Below are positions 1 to 6,943 of a DNA stretch of 17,792 nucleotides, one piece after another (position 1 is the first letter of the stretch; the number at the start of each line of letters is the position of its first letter). Source of the DNA: an uncultured Gammaproteobacteria bacterium (lineage in GTDB: Bacteria > Pseudomonadota > Gammaproteobacteria > GCA-002705445 > GCA-002716945); contig CAJWMM010000002.1 of assembly GCA_913043035.1 (NCBI GenBank), forward strand, positions 1 through 17,792, written 5' to 3'. The translations under genes and the position numbers were made by a program. The notes under the pieces are model-generated. The model saw nothing but the letters and a program-made list of their open reading frames with translations, was not told the origin of the DNA and ran no database searches.

Positions 1-1043
1 CAGCACTAGATGTAACTTTACAGCTTCAAGTATTAGGGTTGTTAAAAAAACTTAGTAAAGAGAATGGTATGTCTCTAATACTAATATCTCATGATTTAGA
101 TTTAATAAAAAACTATACAGACAATGTTGTTATTATGAAAGATGGTGGAATAGAGGAGGCAAACTCAACAAACTCAATATTTGATAATCCACAATCTAGT
201 TATACAAAACAACTAATAAACTGCAGACCTGAGAGAATGATTGAACAGAACAGTTGCAATCAGGAATTATTAAAAATAAATAATTTAAATTGTCGTTTTT
301 TAACACAAAATTCCTTATTTAAAAATAAAAGAAAGTACTTTCGCGCGCTTACTGATATTAATCTAAGTCTCAATGTTGGAGAGACTCTTGGTATAGTCGG
401 TGAGTCCGGATCGGGAAAATCTACTCTAGCAATGTCGATACTCCAATTATTAAGATATCAAGGACAGATAATATTTGATGGTATACCACTTGAGCAGATC
501 AGCAAAGATAGTTTACGATATCAAAGAAAAGACTTTCAAATTGTTTTCCAAGATCCATATTCATCATTATCCCCTCGATTAAATATATTGGAAATATTAT
601 CTGAGGGTCTATCGGTTTACGGTGATTACACAGAAATTCAATTGGTAAAGTTATGCGAGGATCTATTAAAGGAGGTAGGGCTCGAGCCTTCTATGATGTA
701 TAGATACCCACATCAATTTTCAGGTGGTCAGCGACAGCGAATAGCGATTGCCCGCGCTATTTCATTGAAGCCAAAGTTAGTAATTATGGATGAGCCAACT
801 AGCGCTCTAGATGTAGTTGTTCAAAAAAATATACTTGATCTAATTATTTCTATTCAAAAGAAATATAATTTGAGCTATATTTTTATCTCCCATGATATAA
901 AAGTTGTTGGTGCAATTTCACATAAAATTTGTGTCTTAAAGAAATCTAAGATTGTTGAGTTTGGCGAAACGGATAATGTTCTTCAAAATCCACAATCAGA
1001 ATATACACAACAGTTGATTAGATCAACTTTATTTACTAGTTAG
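1..1043 (+). CDS. yejF: Peptide ABC transporter, duplicated ATPase subunit (YejF-type), 5'-truncated by window
   Basis: This cytoplasmic ATP-hydrolysing subunit powers an oligopeptide importer of the YejABEF/Dpp-Opp class. The reading frame is open from base 3 (A-L-D-V, the D-loop of a first ABC domain), so the start lies outside the window and about 346 residues are visible. The end of ABC domain 1 includes its H-loop (LISHD). After a linker, a full ABC domain 2 follows: Walker A GESGSGKST (399-425), Q-loop VFQDP, signature SGGQRQR (from 720), Walker B LVIMDEPTS (777-803) and a second H-loop (FISHD). The tail NPQSEYTQQLIRS is typical of peptide-transporter ATPases. Two ABC domains in one chain, and segments such as QGQIIFDG and SSLSPRLN, resemble E. 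coli YejF more than separate DppD/DppF. The gene converges on dapE and overlaps its end by 15 bases. Substrate specificity (peptides, microcin C-like compounds) cannot be read from the ATPase. Confidence 0.85.
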   Translation, partial: ALDVTLQLQVLGLLKKLSKENGMSLILISHDLDLIKNYTDNVVIMKDGGIEEANSTNSIFDNPQSSYTKQLINCRPERMIEQNSCNQELLKINNLNCRFLTQNSLFKNKRKYFRALTDINLSLNVGETLGIVGESGSGKSTLAMSILQLLRYQGQIIFDGIPLEQISKDSLRYQRKDFQIVFQDPYSSLSPRLNILEILSEGLSVYGDYTEIQLVKLCEDLLKEVGLEPSMMYRYPHQFSGGQRQRIAIARAISLKPKLVIMDEPTSALDVVVQKNILDLIISIQKKYNLSYIFISHDIKVVGAISHKICVLKKSKIVEFGETDNVLQNPQSEYTQQLIRSTLFTS

Positions 1044-2171
1044 TATATCCTGCAACACTTGGCAATATATATCTTTTAGCATGACAATATTATTCAAAGT
1101 GGTGGATTCGTTTATTTTATGGATCGATTTATTTACTAAACCAAATTCAATTACATCATCACAGATCTTTGCCATAAACCTACCATCAGAGGTCCCACCA
1201 TCTGTCGATATTGTAGCGTTATTGTTAGTTATCTTTTGAACTGCTTTAGAGCAAACATCAAGAAGTCTTGAATTCCTCGATAAATATGGTTCTCCAGAAT
1301 GAGACCATTTAACCGAATAATCAACTCCCTCGCTATCTAGAATTGAAATCACAGATTTCTTAAGTGAATCAGCATCAGTCTCAGTTGAGTATCGAAAATT
1401 AAAATCCATAGTTAATATACCAGGAATTATATTACTTGCTCCAGCACCGCTGTTTATATTTGAGACTTGAAATGATGTAGCTGGGAAATATTCATTACCG
1501 TTGTCATATTCTTGATTAATAAGTTTTTCTAATACAGGTGATAATAAATGAATAGGATTTCTTGCATTTTGTGGATAGGCAATATGGCCCTGGACACCTC
1601 TAATTTCAAGGCTGCCAGATAAAGATCCTCTTCTACCATTTTTAATTGTATCCCCAAGATTCTCTTTGCATGATGGTTCACCTACAAGACAGAAATCTAT
1701 TTCAATATCTTTTAATTCCTCTTTAACTAAACTTTGTATTCCATGTATTGCTGGACCTTCTTCATCACTTGTTAAAATCACCATTAGAGAGCCATTTATG
1801 TCTTTAGTTGCTTTTAACAATTCTTCTATAGCTATTAGCATAGATGCTATACTACCTTTCATATCTGAAGTACCTCTTCCGAAAAGTGTGCCATCATCCT
1901 CATGAAGTTCAAATGGAGGAGAATTCCATTTGTCTATCTGTCCAATCGGAACGACATCAGTATGCCCAACAAATGCAAGCCTTGGACTTTTATTGCCATA
2001 TGTTGCTATAAGATTACTGACTCCAGATTTTTCAATTATATTTATTTCAAACCCAAACTTCTTGAGGAAATCTGAAATTATGGATTGACATCCATCATCA
2101 TACGGCGTGATAGATTTACAGCTAACCAATTTCTCTAACATTGAGTAAACATCATTATTCTTGGCACTCAT
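1029..2171 (-). CDS. dapE: Succinyl-diaminopimelate desuccinylase DapE
   Basis: This cytoplasmic di-zinc M20-family amidohydrolase splits N-succinyl-LL-2,6-diaminopimelate into LL-diaminopimelate and succinate in the lysine and peptidoglycan-precursor pathway. The protein is 380 residues, close to E. coli DapE (375). Visible metal and catalytic motifs are VGHTDVVP (His70, Asp72), GRGTSDMKG (Asp103), TSDEEGPA (catalytic Glu137, metal ligand Glu138) and, near the C terminus, the block VNKSIHKINES with the last metal-binding His. GRRGSLSG and GGTSDGRF are further family blocks, so the enzyme looks intact. Its ATG overlaps the map stop codon as ATGA, so the pair is probably one translationally coupled operon. 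The 3' end overlaps the convergent ABC ATPase gene by 15 bases, leaving no room for a terminator. Acetylornithine deacetylase (ArgE) is the nearest alternative, but these motifs fit DapE much better. Confidence 0.95.
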   Translation of the reverse strand: MSAKNNDVYSMLEKLVSCKSITPYDDGCQSIISDFLKKFGFEINIIEKSGVSNLIATYGNKSPRLAFVGHTDVVPIGQIDKWNSPPFELHEDDGTLFGRGTSDMKGSIASMLIAIEELLKATKDINGSLMVILTSDEEGPAIHGIQSLVKEELKDIEIDFCLVGEPSCKENLGDTIKNGRRGSLSGSLEIRGVQGHIAYPQNARNPIHLLSPVLEKLINQEYDNGNEYFPATSFQVSNINSGAGASNIIPGILTMDFNFRYSTETDADSLKKSVISILDSEGVDYSVKWSHSGEPYLSRNSRLLDVCSKAVQKITNNNATISTDGGTSDGRFMAKICDDVIEFGLVNKSIHKINESTTLNNIVMLKDIYCQVLQDILTSK

Positions 2172-2932
2172 TTTTCTTCCATCCTCTTTGTTAAAATATC
2201 ATATCCACTTCTCGTAACTAAGATTGTATGCTCCCACTGCGCTGAGAGTGATTTATCTTGTGTAACGACCGTCCATCCATCATTCAGCACTTTAGTTGAA
2301 GCTTTGCCTGCATTAATCATTGGTTCAATAGTAAATGTCATTCCTTCTTCTAAAACAATACCAGTACCCTCAACCCCATAATGAAGTATTTGAGGAGATT
2401 CATGAAAGTTTCTACCAATCCCATGACCACAATATTCTCTTACTACAGAAAAGTTATTACTCTCTGCATGTTTCTGGATAATTGCTCCAATTGTTCCAAT
2501 ATGAAGCCCTGGTTTTACTTTTTCAATAGCCATCATCATACACTCTCTTGTAATATTACATAATCTCTCAGCTAATATAGATGGCTTACCTACCATGAAC
2601 ATTTTGCTTGTATCTCCATGAAAACCATCTTTAATAACTGTCACATCAATGTTAATTATATCACCACTTTTAAGAATTTTGTTTTTTGATGGGATCCCAT
2701 GACATACTTGATGATTCACAGATGTACAAATTGACTTAGGAAAACCATGGTAATTTAAAGGAGCTGGTACCGCATTCTGTTTTTGAGTGATATAATCATG
2801 ACAAATTATGTCTAGTTCGTGTGTAGTTACTCCAACTTTGACATGCTCTTCTATCATCTCAATTACCTCTGAGGCTAGCTTACCAGCTTTCCTCATCTTA
2901 GAGATTTCATTCTCATTTTTTAAATCAATCAT
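2168..2932 (-). CDS. map: Type I methionine aminopeptidase
   Basis: This cytoplasmic dimetal enzyme removes the initiator Met from nascent proteins. The five metal ligands are visible, numbered from the start chosen here: Asp96 and Asp107 (INIDVTV...HGDTSKMF), His170 (CGHGIGR), Glu203 (FTIEPMIN) and Glu234 (QWEHT). His78 matches the conserved substrate-site His. All ligands sit exactly one residue before their E. coli counterparts (97, 108, 171, 204, 235), which supports the ATG at 2932 (254 residues). The frame continues upstream to an ATG at 2986, but those extra 18 residues have no counterpart in the family, and AGAGA lies just upstream of the 2932 ATG. The gene is divergent from rpsB, a common arrangement in Gammaproteobacteria. 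It is followed by dapE with a 4-base ATGA overlap. Confidence 0.95.
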   Translation of the reverse strand: MIDLKNENEISKMRKAGKLASEVIEMIEEHVKVGVTTHELDIICHDYITQKQNAVPAPLNYHGFPKSICTSVNHQVCHGIPSKNKILKSGDIINIDVTVIKDGFHGDTSKMFMVGKPSILAERLCNITRECMMMAIEKVKPGLHIGTIGAIIQKHAESNNFSVVREYCGHGIGRNFHESPQILHYGVEGTGIVLEEGMTFTIEPMINAGKASTKVLNDGWTVVTQDKSLSAQWEHTILVTRSGYDILTKRMEEK

Positions 2933-3055
2933 ATATCTCTGAAACCCATATTTTCTAGCACAAAATATCAGATTTTTATTGTTCATTCCATGTAAATATG
3001 ATAAAAAACCTTATCAATGTATTATTGTAGAACGATTTGGAGTAAATATACATAA
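2933..3055. promoter_or_regulatory. Divergent map / rpsB promoter region
   Basis: This 123-base AT-rich gap separates the divergent genes map and rpsB, so both promoters should lie here. Towards rpsB there is a -10-like TATTAT at 3020-3025 directly preceded by TG, with no good -35 box at the expected distance. On the minus strand a TATCAT-like element lies near 2998-3003 and could serve map. GGAG at 3039-3042 is the only Shine-Dalgarno-like run before rpsB, and it sits 13 bases from the GTG start, unusually far. In E. coli the rpsB leader carries an S2 autoregulatory site. The leader here would be only about 25 bases, and I cannot identify that structure. Confidence 0.4.
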
Positions 3056-3856
3056 GTGGCCAATTTATCAGTGAAAGAGATGATTTCAGCAGGTGTCCAT
3101 TTTGGACATCAGTCAAAATATTGGAATCCAAAAATGCGTCCTTTTATTTTTACAACTTATAAAAAACTCCATATAATAAATTTAGATAAAAGCATTGAAA
3201 GATTTAAATCTGCATCCTCATTCATTGAAAAACTAGCTAAAAACAATTCTAAAATACTATTTGTCGGTACAAAAAGAGCAGCTAGTGAGATAATTAAGAA
3301 ACATGCCTCCAATGTTAAGATGCCATATGTAAATAATCGTTGGCTAGGAGGAATGCTCACCAACTTTGATACTGTAAAGAAATCTATTCAAAAACTTGAA
3401 AATCTAAAACGTCATTTAGATAGATCGAAGATTCTTGAGGATATGACTAAGAAAGAGACATTATCAATAAAAAAACAAATAACAAAATTAGAAAAAAACC
3501 TTGCTGGTATTAAAGATCTGGAAAAGTTACCAGATGCATTATTTGTTATTGATACAAGATACGAGAAAATTGCAATACAAGAAGCTAATAAACTCAACAT
3601 ACCGGTTATAGCAATTGTTGATAGCAATAACTCATTCGATGGTGTTGACTATATGATACCAGGAAATGATGATTCAATGTCCTCAATTGAGTTATTTGTG
3701 AGTGAAATTTCAAAAATTATAAGTAGCAATAAACATCAAACACAAACAAAAACCAACCACCAAGCATCATCTAAAAAATCAATCAAAAAGAAACAAGTAA
3801 TAGAAGTAGAAAAAGATAAATTAAAAAATCAGTCTGAGTCAGTTAAAGAGGATTGA
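3056..3856 (+). CDS. rpsB: 30S ribosomal protein S2
   Basis: This essential structural protein of the 30S subunit lies at the head-body junction. It aligns with E. coli S2 from the N terminus (MISAGVHFGHQSKYWNPKM) through FVGTKRAASE, NNRWLGGMLTN, the coiled-coil insertion (about residues 100-155) and LPDALFVIDTRYEKIAIQEA to IPGNDD. The start is GTG at 3056, which gives the family-standard N terminus MANLSVKEM; no in-frame ATG fits. The protein has 266 residues against 241 in E. coli. The excess is a C-terminal tail from about residue 222, rich in Lys, Ser and Gln and probably disordered. The gene opens the long plus-strand operon and is followed by tsf after 3 bases, the classic rpsB-tsf pair, usually controlled by S2 itself. 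Confidence 0.97.
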   Translation: MANLSVKEMISAGVHFGHQSKYWNPKMRPFIFTTYKKLHIINLDKSIERFKSASSFIEKLAKNNSKILFVGTKRAASEIIKKHASNVKMPYVNNRWLGGMLTNFDTVKKSIQKLENLKRHLDRSKILEDMTKKETLSIKKQITKLEKNLAGIKDLEKLPDALFVIDTRYEKIAIQEANKLNIPVIAIVDSNNSFDGVDYMIPGNDDSMSSIELFVSEISKIISSNKHQTQTKTNHQASSKKSIKKKQVIEVEKDKLKNQSESVKED

Positions 3857-3859
3857 TGC

Positions 3860-4729
3860 ATGGCTTCTGAATTAGATCTTCTGAAACAGCTAAGAGAAAT
3901 TACAGGTGCTGGCGTAATGGACTGTAAAAAATACCTTAAAAAATCAAATAACGATGTCAATGAAGCTGTCAAGCTTATGAGATCTGAAGAGGGTATAAAG
4001 GCTGATAAAAAATCATCCAGAATTGCAGCTGAGGGTATTGTTTATTTTCACTCAAATAACGAAAAATCAATATTAATAGAAATTAATTCTGAAACTGATT
4101 TTGTTGCAAGAAGTGACGACTTTGTCAGTTATGTTAAGGAATGTTGCCAGAAGATACTCCAAACGCAGTATTCTGATCTCGAATCAATGATTGCGGATGC
4201 AAATAAAGTATATTTAGAAGAAATAGAAGAACATAAAAAAAGCGCGATTGCAAAGTTAGGTGAAAATATAGTGATTCGTCGTTTTAATACATTTAATACA
4301 AAAGAACATTGTGTAGTTGGTTACACTCACAATTATAAAATTGGTGCTGTAGTAATCCTAGAGAAAAATGATGAAGCTCTTGGTAAAGATATTTGCATGC
4401 AAGTTGTAGCTTCTAATCCAATTTCTGTTGATGAAAAAACAATTGATGAATCGGTTATATCAAACGAAAAAGATATCTATAAAGCTGAACTTAATAAGAT
4501 TGATAAAAAAGAAGACATAAAAAGAAATATTCTAGAAGGAAAAATCAAGAAGTTTATTTCGGATAATACATTATTAGACCAACCTTTTATTAAAGATAAC
4601 TCATTAACACTCAGAAAATTGCTTAAAGATAATACTATTATATCATTCCATAGATTCCAGCTTGGCGAAGGATTAGAGAAAAAAAATGAAGATTTTGCCA
4701 AAGAAGTATACGGTCAGATTAACAAGTAA
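3860..4729 (+). CDS. tsf: Translation elongation factor Ts
   Basis: EF-Ts is the guanine-nucleotide exchange factor that recycles EF-Tu-GDP. The N-terminal UBA-like domain (about residues 1-55) has the diagnostic block LREITGAGVMDCKKYL, and the core carries ETDFVAR, with Asp80-Phe81 at the same numbering as in E. coli, where these residues contact EF-Tu. The C-terminal module contains LLDQPFIKD and ends GEGLEKKNEDFAKEV. The 289-residue length is normal (283 in E. coli). A clear Shine-Dalgarno AGAGGA (3847-3852), embedded in the last codons of rpsB, sits 7 bases before the ATG. The last three codons and the stop are copied again 28 bases downstream in a perfect 25-bp repeat. The usual next gene, pyrH, is absent. 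Confidence 0.97.
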   Translation: MASELDLLKQLREITGAGVMDCKKYLKKSNNDVNEAVKLMRSEEGIKADKKSSRIAAEGIVYFHSNNEKSILIEINSETDFVARSDDFVSYVKECCQKILQTQYSDLESMIADANKVYLEEIEEHKKSAIAKLGENIVIRRFNTFNTKEHCVVGYTHNYKIGAVVILEKNDEALGKDICMQVVASNPISVDEKTIDESVISNEKDIYKAELNKIDKKEDIKRNILEGKIKKFISDNTLLDQPFIKDNSLTLRKLLKDNTIISFHRFQLGEGLEKKNEDFAKEVYGQINK

Positions 4730-4770
4730 TAATATATAACTAACTATTAACAAGTAATAATATATAACTA
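4718..4770 (+). repeat. Perfect 25-bp tandem duplication of the tsf 3' end
   Basis: Bases 4718-4742 and 4746-4770 are identical over 25 positions (starting ATTAACAAGTAATAAT, ending AACTA), separated by the three bases ACT, for a period of 28. The first copy includes the last three tsf codons (Ile-Asn-Lys) and its TAA; the second is noncoding. It occupies the position where pyrH is normally found. A replication-slippage duplication, or a scar left when DNA between tsf and frr was lost, would both give this pattern. Confidence 0.9.
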
Positions 4771-4821
4771 TTTACTATTCATGATTACAAAAATGACATG
4801 TAATGATAGAATATAACTATC
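4730..4821 (+). promoter_or_regulatory. tsf-frr intergenic gap, possible weak internal promoter
   Basis: This 92-base, extremely AT-rich gap is the only sizeable gap in the rpsB-lpxA operon. It holds the second copy of the 25-bp repeat, then TAGAAT at 4807-4812, a -10-like hexamer with a poor TTACAA at 4785-4790 sixteen bases upstream. If used, transcription would begin only a few bases before the frr ATG. I see no stable hairpin followed by a T-run, so no intrinsic terminator. No Shine-Dalgarno sequence is visible ahead of frr. Confidence 0.3.
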
Positions 4822-4828
4822 ATGATAG
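4817..4828. repeat. 12-bp perfect palindrome spanning the frr start codon
   Basis: CTATCATGATAG reads the same on both strands, and the frr ATG is at its centre. The half-site ATGATAGA also occurs at 4803-4810, 19 bases upstream and out of frame. A palindrome this short in AT-rich DNA can arise by chance. It could in principle be an operator half-site pair or hide the start codon in a weak hairpin, but nothing else supports that. Confidence 0.4.
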
Positions 4829-5379
4829 AGGGAATAAAACAAGAAACAGAGAAGTTAATGGGAAAAGCCATTGATAGTCTTCATTCAACACTATCCAAAA
4901 TAAGAGCAGGGAGACCAAACCCAAGTATGTTAGATAGTATTGAAGCTGATTACTTTGATGTAAAAACTCCTCTTAAACAACTTGCAAATATTTCAGTTAC
5001 TGATGCATCAACTCTCAGTCTAAATATTTGGGATAAAAATGCGATTAAGCCGATAGAAAAGGCAATTATTGATTCCAATTTGGGGTTATCCCCGGTAGTT
5101 AATGGCACAAATATTTTAATCAAAATACCTCCACTTACACAAGAAAGAAGAGATGAGTTAAAAAAATTACTCAAAAAGGAGGGTGAAAATACAAAGGTCT
5201 CTTTAAGAAATATTAGGAGAAATACAAATTCTACCATTTCAAATTTAGAGAAAGATAAGAAAATATCAAAAGATTTTGAAAGAGATTATATTATTGAAAT
5301 CCAAGAAATTACTGATGATTTTATCAAACAATCTGAGATAATTATAAATGAAAAAATGACAGAGATAAGCGAAGTTTAA
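4822..5379 (+). CDS. frr: Ribosome recycling factor
   Basis: RRF splits post-termination ribosomes together with EF-G in the cytoplasm. At 185 residues it has the length of E. coli RRF (185) and aligns throughout: LSKIRAGRPNPSMLDSI, the domain II beta segment YFDVKTPLKQLANISV, the hallmark IPPLTQERRDELKK, then VSLRNIRRN and the C-terminal helix. The conserved Arg of the NIRRN helix lies in the ribosome-binding face. The ATG at 4822 gives the standard N terminus. No good ribosome-binding site precedes it, and an out-of-frame ATG lies 19 bases upstream. The stop TAA abuts the ATG of uppS. In nearly all bacteria frr directly follows pyrH; here it follows tsf across a 92-base gap. Confidence 0.97.
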   Translation: MIEGIKQETEKLMGKAIDSLHSTLSKIRAGRPNPSMLDSIEADYFDVKTPLKQLANISVTDASTLSLNIWDKNAIKPIEKAIIDSNLGLSPVVNGTNILIKIPPLTQERRDELKKLLKKEGENTKVSLRNIRRNTNSTISNLEKDKKISKDFERDYIIEIQEITDDFIKQSEIIINEKMTEISEV

Positions 5380-6108
5380 ATGGCTAACAGTATAATTAAA
5401 CATGTTTCTATTATTATGGATGGTAATGGGCGTTGGGCAAAAGAAAGAAATATGCCAAGATCATATGGCCATAGAAAAGGTATTGATGCAGTTAAAAAAA
5501 TTATTAATGCATCATTAGTCAGGCAGATATCTTCCCTCACTCTTTTCGCTTTCAGTAGTGAGAACTGGATAAGACCCTCTAATGAAGTAAAACTATTAAT
5601 GACTTTGTTTAGAGAATCCATAATAAATAATATGGAGAATCTACATGAAAATAATATAAAAGTGACGTTCATAGGTGATCTTGATAAATTTGACCGAACA
5701 CTTAAGAAATATATATATACTCTCGAAGAATTAACAAAATATAATTCTGGTCTAGAATTGAATTTTGCTGTCAATTATGGTGGTAAATGGGATATTATTA
5801 ATGCTGTTAATAAGGCAATATCTACACAAGACGATTTAGCCAATAAAACTATTAATAAAGATGATATTGAGAAAAATTTGTCTTTTTACAAAAATCATCC
5901 TGATTTGATGATTAGAACTGCTGGAGAGCATAGGCTCAGTAATTTTATGTTATGGCAACATGCATACACAGAACTCTATTTTACAGATACTTTGTGGCCA
6001 GATTTTGATGAAGAAGACTTTGATACTGCTATCAAATTTTTTCATAACAAAACTCGAAAATTCGGCGGGCTCAAATCTGTTAAACAAATAGAACAAAATG
6101 AAAAGTAG
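5380..6108 (+). CDS. uppS: Undecaprenyl diphosphate synthase (cis-prenyltransferase)
   Basis: UppS condenses eight isopentenyl diphosphates onto farnesyl diphosphate to give the C55 lipid carrier used for peptidoglycan and O-antigen assembly. The N-terminal MDGNGRWAK motif carries the catalytic Asp (Asp14) and the diphosphate-binding Gly-Asn-Gly-Arg. FAFSSENW follows, and the C-terminal pyrophosphate-binding block IRTAGEHRLSNFMLWQ, then ELYFTDTLWPDFDEEDF and RKFGG, completes the fold. At 242 residues it is slightly shorter than the E. coli enzyme (253). IRTAGE replaces the more usual IRTGGE, a mild variant. The ATG directly abuts the frr stop, and the 3' end overlaps cdsA by 11 bases, implying translational coupling. 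It shares isoprenoid metabolism with dxr two genes downstream. Confidence 0.96.
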   Translation: MANSIIKHVSIIMDGNGRWAKERNMPRSYGHRKGIDAVKKIINASLVRQISSLTLFAFSSENWIRPSNEVKLLMTLFRESIINNMENLHENNIKVTFIGDLDKFDRTLKKYIYTLEELTKYNSGLELNFAVNYGGKWDIINAVNKAISTQDDLANKTINKDDIEKNLSFYKNHPDLMIRTAGEHRLSNFMLWQHAYTELYFTDTLWPDFDEEDFDTAIKFFHNKTRKFGGLKSVKQIEQNEK

Positions 6109-6943
6109 AGTCATCACTGGTTCGTTTTTAGCACTAACTTTCTTATTCAGTATTTTTTTGTTACCACCTTTCATACTTGGAATTCTTTTGACTTTATTAT
6201 TTGTCTACGCATTTATAGAATGGTTATCATTAACATCATTAAGTAATCAGTTTAAAATAATATATCTAACACTTTTCATAACTGTAATTTTTATGTCATT
6301 TAATATATCAAGAAATATTTTTTACGATTTAATTAATTTTGCTATGATGTTTTGGTTAATAATTGCTTCAGTGATAATTCTGAAGTCTTCGTTACTGAAA
6401 TACATTTTTTCTAAGTTAGCACCTATTTTGGGTATTGTTAGCTTGTATCTTTGCTGGATTGTTATAATTCACATGTCATCCCAGGCAAGTTTGCCAGTAA
6501 TAAATCAATCTATTACAAATATATTTGAGGATGATAATTTTGATAATGTTAGAGGCTATTTCGTACTGATAATTGCAATTGTATCATTATCTGATATCGC
6601 AGGTTACATAGTTGGTAAGACATTTGGAAAGACTAAACTTTGCGAGAGTATTAGTCCAAATAAAACCATAGAGGGGTTTCTGGCATCTATTGTCATTCCA
6701 TCAGTTGTGTTCATATCTTATTTTATCTTTTTCAAAGAATACCCTCTTCTAGTCTTAGATATGTTATTAATGGTAATGTGTTGCGTATCTTGTACAATTG
6801 GAGATTTATTTATCAGTATTTTGAAGCGTACATATAATAAAAAGGATTCTGGTAGTTTACTACCAGGACATGGAGGAATTCTTGATAGGCTTGATAGCTA
6901 CCTTCCAACTACTATCATTTATTATTATTGGATGTTCATATGA
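6098..6943 (+). CDS. cdsA: Phosphatidate cytidylyltransferase (CDP-diglyceride synthase)
   Basis: This polytopic inner-membrane enzyme makes CDP-diacylglycerol from CTP and phosphatidic acid, the branch point for all phospholipids. The complete family signature lies near the C terminus (residues 240-266): S-I-L-K-R, K-K-D-S-G, L-L-P-G-H-G-G and D-R-L-D, with the metal- and CTP-binding Asp residues. DIAGYIVGKTFGKTKLCESISPNKTIEG just before it is the other conserved block. The rest is mostly hydrophobic, about seven to eight membrane segments beginning with residues 8-45. Length is 281 against 285 in E. coli. The start overlaps uppS by 11 bases, and the TGA stop overlaps the preferred dxr start as ATGA. 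No strong Shine-Dalgarno is visible. Confidence 0.96.
   Translation: MKSRVITGSFLALTFLFSIFLLPPFILGILLTLLFVYAFIEWLSLTSLSNQFKIIYLTLFITVIFMSFNISRNIFYDLINFAMMFWLIIASVIILKSSLLKYIFSKLAPILGIVSLYLCWIVIIHMSSQASLPVINQSITNIFEDDNFDNVRGYFVLIIAIVSLSDIAGYIVGKTFGKTKLCESISPNKTIEGFLASIVIPSVVFISYFIFFKEYPLLVLDMLLMVMCCVSCTIGDLFISILKRTYNKKDSGSLLPGHGGILDRLDSYLPTTIIYYYWMFI

Noticed and set aside
1666..1905. 79-codon plus-strand ORF opposite dapE
   Set aside because: It lies entirely antisense to a well-supported dapE with all metal ligands, and its translation has no recognisable domain; a shadow frame.
2933..2986. 18-residue N-terminal extension of Map (ATG at 2986)
   Set aside because: With the start at 2932 all five metal ligands fall one residue from E. 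coli numbering, and the extension matches nothing in the family.
4780..4806. Possible hairpin in the tsf-frr gap (ATTAC ... GTAAT)
   Set aside because: Only five A/T-rich pairs with an 11-base loop and no following T-run; not a credible terminator.
4803..4874. 23-codon ORF starting 19 bases upstream of frr, out of frame
   Set aside because: No ribosome-binding site or recognisable peptide; most likely a by-product of the duplicated ATGATAGA, so noted only as a possible influence on frr initiation.
6928..6939. Four-residue longer Dxr start (ATG at 6928)
   Set aside because: The ATG at 6940 matches the family N terminus and forms a standard ATGA overlap with cdsA.
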